A stretch of DNA of 46,079 bases from a candidate division BRC1 bacterium HGW-BRC1-1. Lineage in GTDB: Bacteria > Sumerlaeota > Sumerlaeia > Sumerlaeales > Sumerlaeaceae. Both the position numbers and the translations under genes were made by a program. The stretch is from positions 1 through 46,079 of the forward strand of contig PHCB01000020.1 in assembly GCA_002842095.1 (NCBI GenBank), in the 5' to 3' direction. The notes under the pieces are model-generated. The model ran no database searches. It saw only the letters and a list, made by a program, of their open reading frames with translations, and was not told the DNA's origin. Position 1 is the first letter of the stretch, and each line of letters starts with the position of its first letter. This document shows positions 27,001 through 34,189 of the stretch, one piece after another.

Positions 27001-27673
27001 GATAGACGTCAATGATACCCCCGCGCACGGAAAACTCGCCGCGCGCCTCCACCGTGGGCACGCGCTCGTAGCCGAGTTGGGTGGCGCTTTGGGCGAAATC
27101 GTCAATCACCAGTGGCGTGCCCCATTCAACGGTCAGCGTCATGGCACGCATCACGTCCAGCGGAGCCACGCGTGTGAACAGCGCCTCGATGGATGCGGCG
27201 CAAACCACAGGCCCGGTGGCAGCGGGGCCGTCCTGCGTGGCGGCCTCTCCGGCGTGGCCGGTGGCCAGCTCGTGCAGCAGTTCGAGGTGCTTCACCTGCT
27301 CATCCAGCAGCGGAGCCTCGGCGTCGTACGGCAGCACCTGATATTTGGGATAATGGAACGTGCGCTCGAGTCCGAAGAAGTTGAGGTCTTCGTAAATCTC
27401 GGACGAATGCTCGTCGTTGGCCGTGACCACGAGAATCATGGACGGTTGAAAACCGGGGCTGGCGGATTTTTTCGCCGTTGCGGCATCCGCCAACACGGCC
27501 ACCAGACCCCCGAGGGCCGAGGCGCGCAGGCCCTTGAGCGACATGCGCCGTGCCTTCGCACCGGCATCGCCGCTGCCTGCAACGAAATCCACCACGCGCC
27601 GCACACTGGGCGCACCGCTCAACTGTTCAATCAAAAGTCTCTGATAATCGTTCACAAAAGGTCCGCAAAACAT
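24050..27673 (-). CDS. mfd: Transcription-repair coupling factor
   Basis: Mfd is a DNA translocase that removes stalled RNA polymerase and recruits UvrA. At 1207 aa it is complete. It has the UvrB-like N-terminal module, a linker, and the CarD-like RNA-polymerase interaction domain beginning RKGDLVVHIHHGVGRYEGM. The RecG-like SF2 motor follows, with Walker A GDVGYGKTE, DEEQ in VVVDEEQRFGV, TATPIPRTL, and motif VI QIRGRVGR. The TRCF C-terminal domain comes last. I chose ATG 27673; a GTG at 27685 would add four residues. It heads a two-gene unit with the MBL-fold gene. Confidence 0.96.
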   Translation of the reverse strand: MFCGPFVNDYQRLLIEQLSGAPSVRRVVDFVAGSGDAGAKARRMSLKGLRASALGGLVAVLADAATAKKSASPGFQPSMILVVTANDEHSSEIYEDLNFFGLERTFHYPKYQVLPYDAEAPLLDEQVKHLELLHELATGHAGEAATQDGPAATGPVVCAASIEALFTRVAPLDVMRAMTLTVEWGTPLVIDDFAQSATQLGYERVPTVEARGEFSVRGGIIDVYPPDAENPIRIDLFGDEIESMRYFDTHTQRSVRGKGDVERVVLLPAAERLLIERAVTEAPDKPLPTLLDLLPAETLVLLDNTENFLMLDERFRQLTARQYTERLAQHNAGSVRVNPLSGDSDDAPPPAAPLDPAMLYATLADVEQAVGRFTQLHHSLLVETVVKGVPSVAFTTQSFEMVKPSLEHYITQLRNGAANGYVMSVVCDNDGQVQRMDEMLREHEIAVVRSVAEAEKSARGTVARDVILATGRLHSGFSFPEANLYIVTDREIFGRYKRRHVYRKVYKGTPIADAREIRKGDLVVHIHHGVGRYEGMRTQNLDGRVADLMEIVYADDDRLLVPTDKIAYVHKFSGADGVAPTLDRLGGKKWEARRRKSQEDIEKMAQELLRLYASRSVGVGYSSHEDTLWQREFESSFLFTETPDQLRAIDEVKNDMMADKPMDRLVCGDVGYGKTEVAIRAGFKTIQEGKQVALLAPTTILAQQHYNTFRERFADYPIRVEMVSRFQTAKQIREISADLKAGKIGLVVGTHALLSKSIEFKDLGLVVVDEEQRFGVRQKERLKELRASVDFLTLTATPIPRTLYMALSGLRDMSIINTPPADRHPIKTRIMHWEREQIEEAVLRELNRGGQVYFVHNRVHNIHDIARRLQEIVPSARIVVGHGQMPDADLEQVMLDFIDRKHDILVSTTIIESGLDIPNVNTIIINRADTFGLAQLYQIRGRVGRENRRAYAYLIVPQGEAITEHAVARLSAIEEFTELGMGFNIAMRDMEIRGVGNLLGKEQHGTMNNIGFELYCRLLEDAVQVLRGQARDTEEQPDVEIQWKVSVHIPGWYVPVESQRLMLYKRVAESTTPEELDEVAAEFRDRYGEVERTSTATKAGEAPSRREDLPAEVENLLRVARMRMLGRKLGLRRLTMTPKGFIVHRDDAVARLGRSASNFAREKGLRIYTDKTNALEFEFTDAEKRDVPADTLRILGGLQVSAEEAAA

Positions 27674-27860
27674 GATAAGCCCCACACGACCATCAACGCG
27701 GGGAAGGTTATTGAACCCGCCCGCGGGATAGTCGTCCGGGGTGACGCACTATGTGAAAATGGTTACCGCGCGGATGCGCTCCCTCTTCGAAGCAGGTGTC
27801 ATTGGCCTGAAAGAATGGCGTGATCCCTTCCGCCCCCGGTGTCCATCCACCAAAGAGAAA

Positions 27861-27888
27861 GCGGGGCAGACCCCATCGTCTGCCCCGC
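27861..27888 (-). terminator. Probable terminator of the NagB-LmbE fusion gene
   Basis: GCGGGGCAGA (27861-27870) and TCTGCCCCGC (27879-27888) form a perfect 10-bp stem with an 8-nt loop. On the minus strand a T-rich stretch (TTTCTCTTT) follows. It is 38 nt after the stop codon. The mfd gene lies on the far side, so the hairpin also separates the two transcripts. Confidence 0.7.
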
Positions 27889-27925
27889 AAAAACGCCGCC
27901 ATTACTGCATCGCGACCGCCGCGAA

Positions 27926-30346
27926 TTACTCGGCCAGGCTGCGCAGTTCGTCGCTCTTGGAGTAAAACTCCTCCAGCGACATATCGCGCAGGAACACCAT
28001 GGCCGTGGCTGCACGCACACCGTGGTCGGTGTGGTTCAGGAAATAATCCTCGCCGAGGAACGTGCGGATGTAATCCATCTGTTTCACCTGAACCTTGCGG
28101 GCCACCTTCGAGAACGGGCCGTCCAGCTCGGGGCTGGGGAAGCTGGCCGTGCGCTGCGTTGTGAAGCAGACATCGAAACACGCCGCCATGTCGTTCAGAT
28201 GGCGCAGCGTGGTGGGCACATACAGATTCGCCTCGCTGGGGTGGAACCGGAACCAGACGTTGCGATAACCCAGTACGCGGATATCGCTGTTGCCGGTCTT
28301 CTGTTCGTACACCTTCAACGCCGCGCTCACGGCCTGCAGCACCTTGTAGTGCGTGTCGGGGCCACTGCCTTCGGGGTCGAAGGCCACGGTCACATAATCG
28401 GGCTTCGTCTCCATCAGCAAGTTCACGATGGGCGGCACGTCGCGGTCCAGCGTGGGTGCCTCGGTGAAGATGTCGCCCTTGTAAAAGCCCAGACGCAGGT
28501 GGCGCACTTCCTTGCCACGGAAACCGTAATACGCCCACTTGCGGTCGCTCTCAAACTCGCGCATGCGGCCCTTGAGCATCTGCACCGTGTGGATATCCTT
28601 CTTGCCCGGATACTGGGTTTCGAAGTAATTCTGCAGCTCCGCCAGACGCGGCATCAGGTTGGTGATGTCCTCGTCTTCGTAAAGCTCGATGAGGTTGCGC
28701 AACATGCGCCGCGCCACCGCCTCGTCCATTTGCTCCGACCGCTCGCGGGCCGATCCCTGAAGGAAGTGCGTCGTGTCGAGATCGCGGCCGCGTTCGTTGT
28801 TGGGATCGAAATAATCCGTCTTCAACAGGTCGTCGAACTGCCCCCGCTCGATGCGGTTGCGCAGGTCCCTCACCGCGCCCAACATGTAATCGTTGGTGAC
28901 GGCGTTGAAGCCCGACGTGAGATAAGTGAAGAAATGCTTCGTACTGGCCCGCCGCACGAGGTTGGTGAAGTATGGCAGGTAGGCGAGGATGATGTCATCG
29001 TGGTGGGGCGCGGTGTGGAGGTACGTCTTGTCCTCCACCGTGGCGATTCCCCGGTCGATGTAGCTGAGAATGTTCTCGCCCACTTCGCGGCGCAGGTCGT
29101 CGGGCTTGCGGCCCGTTTTGCGCAGCAGTTCCACGCCCCAGCGGTCGCCCTGAAAGTCTGCATTGGTCAGCGATGCCACCGGTTTTTGTTTGTCCATCGA
29201 GATGTCCATCACCACCCGGTTCACGTCTTCCATGTCGGCCTCGGCCTTGCGCTGGAAGTCGACGAACATGCGGTTGGACAGCTTTTTCATCGCGCCGTGG
29301 GTGATGTAGAAACGGCCGTTTGGCACGGTGGAAAGAATCGATCCGGGATAAATGTTCGACGGCTCGCTCTGGATGGTGTCGGCCACGATGCCGGCCTTCG
29401 CCTCACCCGCCGCGATCACGATCGCCGCCACATTGGGGTTGTAAACAATGGTGTTGAGGCCAATCGTGATGACGTGGCGCGCGCGCGAAACCTCGATGCC
29501 GCCCAGGTCGCCGGCCGCCGCCGCCTGCGTTTCGTAGTTCGGCTCGGTCAGGCGCGTGGTGCTGTAGAGGTCCGTGCCGCGCACGTTAAAAGCGATGTGA
29601 CCGTCGGGACCAATACCCCCGAGGAAGAAGCCGATGCCGCCCATCTCGCGCAGCCGCGCTTCGTAGTCTGTGCAGAACTGGTCCACCGCCTTCAGCACTT
29701 CCTGCTGGCGCTTCTCCTGCAGGCTCCTGGCACGACGCACCCGCAGCGACAGATCAAGCGTCATCTCAGGGAAGACGTCCTCGATGGTGCGACCCGCCGG
29801 GATGCCGATCTTGCTGGGGTTGATGAGCAGCGCGCGATCAGGGTCGAGGCCGAACCCGCGCAGGTAGAACTTGTTAACATAATAAAAAAAGCTGTTGTGC
29901 TGTTTCGTGTCGATGGGATAAAACTCGTCAATCTGCACGAACCGAAGCCCCGACAGCACCGGTTTCGTCTCGGTGTCGAGACCCATATCCGCCAGCGTCT
30001 TGCGGGTTTCCTTCTTGTCCCAGTTCTTCACGAAGTGCTGCACAAACTTGATGAAGTGCTCGGGGGTTTTGCCCGTCGGCAGGCTCACCACACCCTCGGG
30101 ATGTTGCAGCACCCACTCCAGAAACCGCACCGCCGCCAGCTTGCCCAGCAGGGGGAAGTTGGGCACCACGATGGTGGGCACCTTCTCCTGCGGTGGATAA
30201 AGAAGATCATAGCCGCTGCGCTCGAGCGCCACGCGCTCCACGTTGCTCAGGGTCGATTTCCCACCCGAACGGGGGGCCTTGTCAGACTTCTCCGCTTTTA
30301 CCGGAGTCACTTCAGAATTCTCTTTTTTGGACTGGGCCTTGGCCAT
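27926..30346 (-). CDS. NagB-type glucosamine-6-phosphate deaminase domain fused to a PIG-L/LmbE deacetylase domain
   Basis: This 806-aa cytoplasmic fusion has a Lys-rich N-terminal tail (1-30). The NagB/6-phosphogluconolactonase fold covers about 45-365: phosphate loop SLPTGKTPE (88-96), FVQIDEFYP (137-145) and GGIGPDGHIAFN (243-254). The Glu that follows this motif in classical NagB (FNEP) is replaced (FNVRG). The PIG-L domain starts near 440 with APHHDDIIL (446-454), a variant of the metal motif, and ends with HTDHG. Such fusions are known in Bacteroidetes-type genomes and are inferred to act in amino-sugar catabolism. ATG 30346 has AAAGG at 7 nt. Confidence 0.85.
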   Translation of the reverse strand: MAKAQSKKENSEVTPVKAEKSDKAPRSGGKSTLSNVERVALERSGYDLLYPPQEKVPTIVVPNFPLLGKLAAVRFLEWVLQHPEGVVSLPTGKTPEHFIKFVQHFVKNWDKKETRKTLADMGLDTETKPVLSGLRFVQIDEFYPIDTKQHNSFFYYVNKFYLRGFGLDPDRALLINPSKIGIPAGRTIEDVFPEMTLDLSLRVRRARSLQEKRQQEVLKAVDQFCTDYEARLREMGGIGFFLGGIGPDGHIAFNVRGTDLYSTTRLTEPNYETQAAAAGDLGGIEVSRARHVITIGLNTIVYNPNVAAIVIAAGEAKAGIVADTIQSEPSNIYPGSILSTVPNGRFYITHGAMKKLSNRMFVDFQRKAEADMEDVNRVVMDISMDKQKPVASLTNADFQGDRWGVELLRKTGRKPDDLRREVGENILSYIDRGIATVEDKTYLHTAPHHDDIILAYLPYFTNLVRRASTKHFFTYLTSGFNAVTNDYMLGAVRDLRNRIERGQFDDLLKTDYFDPNNERGRDLDTTHFLQGSARERSEQMDEAVARRMLRNLIELYEDEDITNLMPRLAELQNYFETQYPGKKDIHTVQMLKGRMREFESDRKWAYYGFRGKEVRHLRLGFYKGDIFTEAPTLDRDVPPIVNLLMETKPDYVTVAFDPEGSGPDTHYKVLQAVSAALKVYEQKTGNSDIRVLGYRNVWFRFHPSEANLYVPTTLRHLNDMAACFDVCFTTQRTASFPSPELDGPFSKVARKVQVKQMDYIRTFLGEDYFLNHTDHGVRAATAMVFLRDMSLEEFYSKSDELRSLAE

Positions 30347-30484
30347 GATGATGCCTTTCGCTCTCTTTCTCGCAGACCTGATTTCTATGATCGGGATATT
30401 TCTAATGGGGTGCAATCCCTAAAGGCGGGTTTTGCACCCCCCCAACCAAGACCATGTTTGTCCTGATTACCCAAACCACGCCTC

Positions 30485-30522
30485 AACATTTGACCGGCGC
30501 GCCAAGTTACCGCTCAAATGTT
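30485..30522. promoter_or_regulatory. 9-bp perfect inverted repeat between divergent genes
   Basis: AACATTTGA (30485-30493) and TCAAATGTT (30514-30522) are perfect arms around 20 nt. It lies between the NagB-LmbE fusion gene (minus) and the Memo gene (plus), 64 nt upstream of the likely Memo start. It could be an operator or an mRNA stem. If translation of the Memo gene begins at ATG 30454 instead, it would be coding. Confidence 0.4.
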
Positions 30523-30585
30523 AGCCTGGCACGGGTTCAGAATTGGGGTGAGAATGCGCCCCCTCCCTGCGGCGTAGTTGGTCCC

Positions 30586-31878
30586 ATGCCTATAGACTTC
30601 CCGGTTTTTCCCTTATCCACACCGTGCCTGCGTCCCGTTGAATTGATCCCCGTACGCTCGCGCGATGGCCAACCCGCCATCATGGTGCGCGACCCCCTCG
30701 GCGTCATCGAAGGCACCGCCGTTCTCTCCGCTAATCCGCTGCTGATGGTGTTCCTCGAGCTGGCCAACGGCGAAAACACCATCGAGCAAATCGTCAGCGC
30801 AGTAACCCGCGCCACCGGCGAAATCGTGCCGGCGCAGATTTTCGAGAGCATGACCCAACAACTTGATCAGGTCCTTCTGCTGCAAACCGAACGCTTCCGC
30901 GAAGCCTTCGAGGCAAAGAAAGCCGCCTTCGCAGCGTCTGACGTGCGCGCCCCGCTGGTGTTTGCGTCCGATGAAAAAACCGACCGCCTCGCCGTAATCA
31001 AGGAACTGTCCGACGAACTGCGCCGCCATGGCGCTGGAACCCAAGGGCCGCCTTCGGACCTCGGTCTGCCCCGCGCATCGGTGCGCGCGATTCTGTCGCC
31101 CCACATTGATTACGCCCGCGGCGGCCATGGTTATGCCTGGGCCTACCGCGCGCTGAAGGAGGCCGGCACTCCGGCCAAAACGTACATTGTGCTGGGCACC
31201 CACCACCACGGCGCGGAACACCCGTTCATCGCCACGCGCAAACATTACGAAACCCCGCTGGGCCGCGTGGAGACGAACATCGCGTTGCTTGACGAGTTCG
31301 CCACCGAATTTCAGGGCGAGCTCTTCGCCGACGAATATGCCCATGCAAGCGAACACACCATCGAGTTGCAGGCCGTGTACCTTCGCCACATTTTCGGCGC
31401 GCAGGCACCCTCCATCGTGCCCATCCTTGTGGGAAGTTTTGAACATCTGCTGCACGACGGGCGCACCCCCAAGGACGACCCGGAGATCGTGGCCTTTTGC
31501 GCCGCGCTACGCACGGTGCTGGACCGCCACCCCGAGGTGGGCCTGATCGGTGGCGTGGATTTCAGCCACTGCGGCCCGCAGTTTGGCGACGTGGAACCCG
31601 TGGACGCCAATCGTAAGAAAGAAATCGAAGCGTGCGACCGCCGCGTGTTGGATGCGCTGGAGTCGGGCGACCCCGAGGCGTTCTTCGAGGCATTCCGCGA
31701 AGATCTGAACGCGCAAAACGTCTGTAGCATCGCGCCGATTTATTGCGTGATGGAAGCCATGCGCGACCGCGCAAAACCCCGCGTGTTGCACTACGACGCC
31801 CACAATTCGACGGATGGCTCGTGCCTGGTAAGCTTCGCCGCCGCCGCCTTCGTGCAAGCCCCCAGCCTGATCATCTGA
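30586..31878 (+). CDS. AmmeMemoRadiSam system protein B (Memo family) with N-terminal PqqD-like domain
   Basis: The C-terminal 270 residues are a Memo-family domain, related to non-haem-iron dioxygenases: LSPHIDYARGG (170-180), GTHHHGAEH (204-212), ASEHTIELQ (254-262) and GGVDFSHCG (322-330). These are the conserved His/Glu/Cys pocket residues. The first 110 residues are not part of Memo. They have a beta segment and then NTIEQIVSAVTRATG, resembling PqqD-like peptide-binding domains. The usual AmmeMemoRadiSam partners (radical SAM protein and AMMECR1) are absent. I chose ATG 30586 (430 aa); ATG 30454 is possible but would cross an inverted repeat. Confidence 0.85.
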   Translation: MPIDFPVFPLSTPCLRPVELIPVRSRDGQPAIMVRDPLGVIEGTAVLSANPLLMVFLELANGENTIEQIVSAVTRATGEIVPAQIFESMTQQLDQVLLLQTERFREAFEAKKAAFAASDVRAPLVFASDEKTDRLAVIKELSDELRRHGAGTQGPPSDLGLPRASVRAILSPHIDYARGGHGYAWAYRALKEAGTPAKTYIVLGTHHHGAEHPFIATRKHYETPLGRVETNIALLDEFATEFQGELFADEYAHASEHTIELQAVYLRHIFGAQAPSIVPILVGSFEHLLHDGRTPKDDPEIVAFCAALRTVLDRHPEVGLIGGVDFSHCGPQFGDVEPVDANRKKEIEACDRRVLDALESGDPEAFFEAFREDLNAQNVCSIAPIYCVMEAMRDRAKPRVLHYDAHNSTDGSCLVSFAAAAFVQAPSLII

Positions 31879-31885
31879 TCAGGCT
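31864..31885. terminator. Near-perfect palindrome over the Memo stop codon
   Basis: AGCCTGATCA and TGATCAGGCT are separated by only 2 nt. In RNA this gives a 9-bp stem with a 4-nt loop. The stop codon (31876-31878) is inside the right arm. No T-run follows, so it may protect mRNA ends or act as a weak terminator. Confidence 0.4.
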
Positions 31886-31947
31886 GTAGCTTCCAGCCGC
31901 GTTGCTGCCCTCTCAGCGCTTCACCGCAGTCTGTCCGAGCTGGTCTG

Positions 31948-31989
31948 GTCCATAGTGTCCATTTCGTCCATACAGTCCATATCGTCCAT
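31948..31989 (+). repeat. Five-unit GTCCAT 9-bp tandem array, copy 4
   Basis: GTCCAT occurs at 31948, 31957, 31966, 31975 and 31984 with spacers AGT, TTC, ACA and ATC. It lies between the convergent Memo and guaA genes. The third spacer ACA is shared with copies 1 and 2. Confidence 0.9.
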
Positions 31990-32018
31990 CCCCTACCAGC
32001 CACCCCCGCCGCATCGCC

Positions 32019-33563
32019 TCACTCCCACTCAATCGTCCCCGGCGGTTTGCTGCTGATGTCGTACACCACGCGATTCACGCCGGCTACTTCGTTGATGATC
32101 CGCGACGATACCCGGCCCAACAGATCCCACGGCAGATGCACGAAATCCGCCGTCATGCCGTCCACGCTGTTCACGGCGCGCAGCGCAATGACGTCAGCAT
32201 AGGTGCGCAAATCGCCCATCACGCCCACAGCCTTCACCGGCAGCAACACGGCGAAACTCTGCCAGATTTTCTGGTACAGCCCCGCCGCCTTGATCTCATC
32301 CAACACGATCTTGTCGGCCTTTTTCAAAATCTCCAGACGCGCCGCCGTCACCTCGCCCAGGATGCGCACCCCAAGGCCCGGACCGGGAAAAGGCTGCCGC
32401 CACAGAAGATCGCGCGAAATGCCCAGCTTCAACCCCAACTCGCGCACTTCGTCCTTGAACAACTCTCGCAGAGGCTCGATCACGCGATCCTCTTTCATCA
32501 ACTGCAGAATCTCCGGCACCCGGTTGTGGTGCGTCTTGATGGTGGCGCTGGGCCCCTTCACGTTCACGCTCTCAATCACGTCGGGGTAAAGCGTCCCCTG
32601 CGCGAGGAAATCGTTTTTGCGCAAATCGCGGAAGAAAATGTTCACGAACTCGCGCCCGATAATCCGGCGCTTTTCCTCGGGCTCCGTCACGCCCTTCAGC
32701 TTGCGCACGAAATGCTTCGCCGCGTCGATCTTCTTGATGTTCATGCCCAGCCCATCGCGGAAATTCGCCACCACCGCGTCCGGCTCGTCGGCGCGCAACA
32801 AGCCGTTATCCACGAACACCGGCATGAACCGGTCGCCCGCCGCGCGATGCAACAACACCGCCATGACGGTGCTGTCCACGCCGCCGCTCACCGCGCTTAC
32901 GATACGCGCGCCGCGGGGCGCCGCGTCGAGCCGCGTACGGATATCGTCCACCGCCTGCTCGATGTAGTCGGTCATCTTCCAATCGCGCTTCGCGCCGCAC
33001 ACCCCCACCACAAAATTCTGCAGCAACCGCTGCCCCTGCGCGGTATGGTGCACCTCGGGGTGAAACTGAAACCCGATGAGTGGCAGCTTGCGATGGCGCA
33101 CCAACGCCTGCGGACACGACCCCGTGGAAGCCAGCGTGCGCCAGTCGCGTGGCAACCTCACCGCCGCATCGTTGTGGCTCATCCAGACCGTGGTGGCATC
33201 GGGTAGCTTCGCGACGATCGGATCATCCTCGGCACCCTTGGCCACCGACAGGGTGGCGCGGCCGTACTCGCTGTGAGCCTGCGGAGCCACGTCGCCCCCC
33301 AGCAGATGCACCAGAAGCTGCATCCCGTAGCAAATGCCAAGGATCGGCACGCCAAGCTCCAGTAACCCAGACTCCACCCGCGGCGCTCCCTTCTCACCAA
33401 CCGAAGCCGGCCCGCCGGAAAGCACGATCCCAAGGGGCGCCAAAGCCCGGATCTCATCCAGCGACGTGTTAAAAGGAACAATCTGAGAGTAAACCCCAAA
33501 CCCGCGAATTTTACGAGCAATAAGCTGGGAATACTGAGATCCAAAATCAAGAATGAGAATCAC
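32019..33563 (-). CDS. guaA: GMP synthase (glutamine-hydrolysing)
   Basis: This enzyme converts XMP to GMP using glutamine in the cytoplasm. The class I amidotransferase domain comes first, with LDFGSQYSQLIARKIR at the N-terminus, nucleophile Cys in LGICYGMQLL, and the His-Glu pair in FQFHPEV. The ATP pyrophosphatase P-loop is SGGVDSTVMA. The C-terminal dimerisation domain ends in the typical KPPGTIEWE. At 514 aa it is complete. The start is GTG 33563 with AGGA at 7 nt. It lies downstream of guaB3 on the same strand, separated by a GxxExxY cassette. Confidence 0.97.
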   Translation of the reverse strand: MILILDFGSQYSQLIARKIRGFGVYSQIVPFNTSLDEIRALAPLGIVLSGGPASVGEKGAPRVESGLLELGVPILGICYGMQLLVHLLGGDVAPQAHSEYGRATLSVAKGAEDDPIVAKLPDATTVWMSHNDAAVRLPRDWRTLASTGSCPQALVRHRKLPLIGFQFHPEVHHTAQGQRLLQNFVVGVCGAKRDWKMTDYIEQAVDDIRTRLDAAPRGARIVSAVSGGVDSTVMAVLLHRAAGDRFMPVFVDNGLLRADEPDAVVANFRDGLGMNIKKIDAAKHFVRKLKGVTEPEEKRRIIGREFVNIFFRDLRKNDFLAQGTLYPDVIESVNVKGPSATIKTHHNRVPEILQLMKEDRVIEPLRELFKDEVRELGLKLGISRDLLWRQPFPGPGLGVRILGEVTAARLEILKKADKIVLDEIKAAGLYQKIWQSFAVLLPVKAVGVMGDLRTYADVIALRAVNSVDGMTADFVHLPWDLLGRVSSRIINEVAGVNRVVYDISSKPPGTIEWE

Positions 33564-33595
33564 TGGGAGGTCCTGTTTCTGTTATAAAGAATTTT

Positions 33596-33620
33596 GACGC
33601 AAAGACGCAAAGGCGCAAAG
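33596..33620 (+). repeat. GACGCAAAG tandem array, left
   Basis: Three 8-bp units: GACGCAAA at 33596 and 33604, then GGCGCAAAG at 33612. Single related motifs occur at 14738 (GACGCAAAGAAA) and 18390 (GACGCAAAGTCGCAAA). Confidence 0.85.
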
Positions 33621-33647
33621 AAAAACCAAGAAATAATATTAGAGCCT

Positions 33648-34055
33648 TCACTCAGGGAGATTGTTAACGACTCTATGAATTCCATTTTTCAAACATGTTT
33701 CACCAAAATTAATCAACAAACCTAAACGTAAGTTGGTTAATTTAAAATAAGTCAGAAGCTGTGATTTGAATGCGTCAAGCGTTTTGGGTGAAATCTGGAT
33801 CGAAGATTTACATTCAACAACGATCAATTCATTCACCATCAAATCAACGCGCAAGGGCGTGGCCAGAGACTTGCCTTTATACAATATTGGCACGCAGGTT
33901 TGCCTTTGAACCATATGGCCTTTTAAATCAAGCTCCCAGGCCAGGGCTTCCTCATAAACACTCTCAAGAAGACCGGAACCTCCAAGCTCTTTATGAGCCT
34001 CGATTGCGCAACCAATAATAGAATGACTTAAGAGGTCTTCGGGATTAACCATCAT
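33648..34055 (-). CDS. GxxExxY family protein (PD-(D/E)XK-like fold)
   Basis: This small protein (135 aa) carries the family signature GSGLLESVYEEAL (G..E..Y, about 27-39). It continues with the nuclease-like core: RVDLMVNELIVVECKSS (about 68-84) has the D...E-x-K arrangement of PD-(D/E)XK folds. It ends with LRLGLLINFG. The biochemical role of the family is not established. The gene is visibly AT-rich against its GC-rich neighbours, a sign of transfer. The start is one of two tandem ATGs (34055, 34052) after a GAAGAAAAG stretch. Inverted GACGCAAAG arrays flank it. Confidence 0.88.
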   Translation of the reverse strand: MMVNPEDLLSHSIIGCAIEAHKELGGSGLLESVYEEALAWELDLKGHMVQRQTCVPILYKGKSLATPLRVDLMVNELIVVECKSSIQISPKTLDAFKSQLLTYFKLTNLRLGLLINFGETCLKNGIHRVVNNLPE

Positions 34056-34122
34056 CTTTTCTTCATCCCTTAAATAACTTTACCATTTCTTGGGCCCATG
34101 GCCTATTCTTGACCATGCTTTT

Positions 34123-34162
34123 CTTTGCGCCTTTGCGCCTTTGCGCCTTTGCGTCTTTGCGT
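34123..34162 (-). repeat. GACGCAAAG tandem array, right (inverted)
   Basis: Five 8-bp units read CTTTGCGC three times and CTTTGCGT twice on the plus strand. Reverse-complemented, this is the left array with two more GGCGCAAA units, and the AAAA flank is also shared. Confidence 0.85.
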
Positions 34163-34189
34163 CAAGGTTTTGAGCCTTGGATTACCTTA

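Larger units (their letters stand above)
33596..34162. mobile_element. GxxExxY cassette bounded by inverted GACGCAAAG arrays
   Basis: The left edge (33596-33620) has GACGCAAA twice and then GGCGCAAAG, followed by AAAA. The right edge (34123-34162) has the same pattern inverted, but with two extra GGCGCAAA units (five in all). Between them is one AT-rich gene, clearly different in composition from the flanks. The whole 567-bp unit sits between guaB3 and guaA. There is no transposase and no clear target-site duplication, so any mobility would need help from elsewhere. Confidence 0.5.

Noticed and set aside
24530-27823. A very long open frame antisense to mfd (over 1000 codons)
   Set aside because: It mirrors mfd in GC-rich DNA, its translation is rich in His, Arg, Val and Gly without any domain pattern, and mfd on the other strand is unmistakable.
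27839-30466. A long open frame antisense to the NagB-LmbE fusion
   Set aside because: It is a shadow of the real gene, with low-complexity composition and no recognisable motif. The same applies to the antisense frame over malQ (3358-5049).
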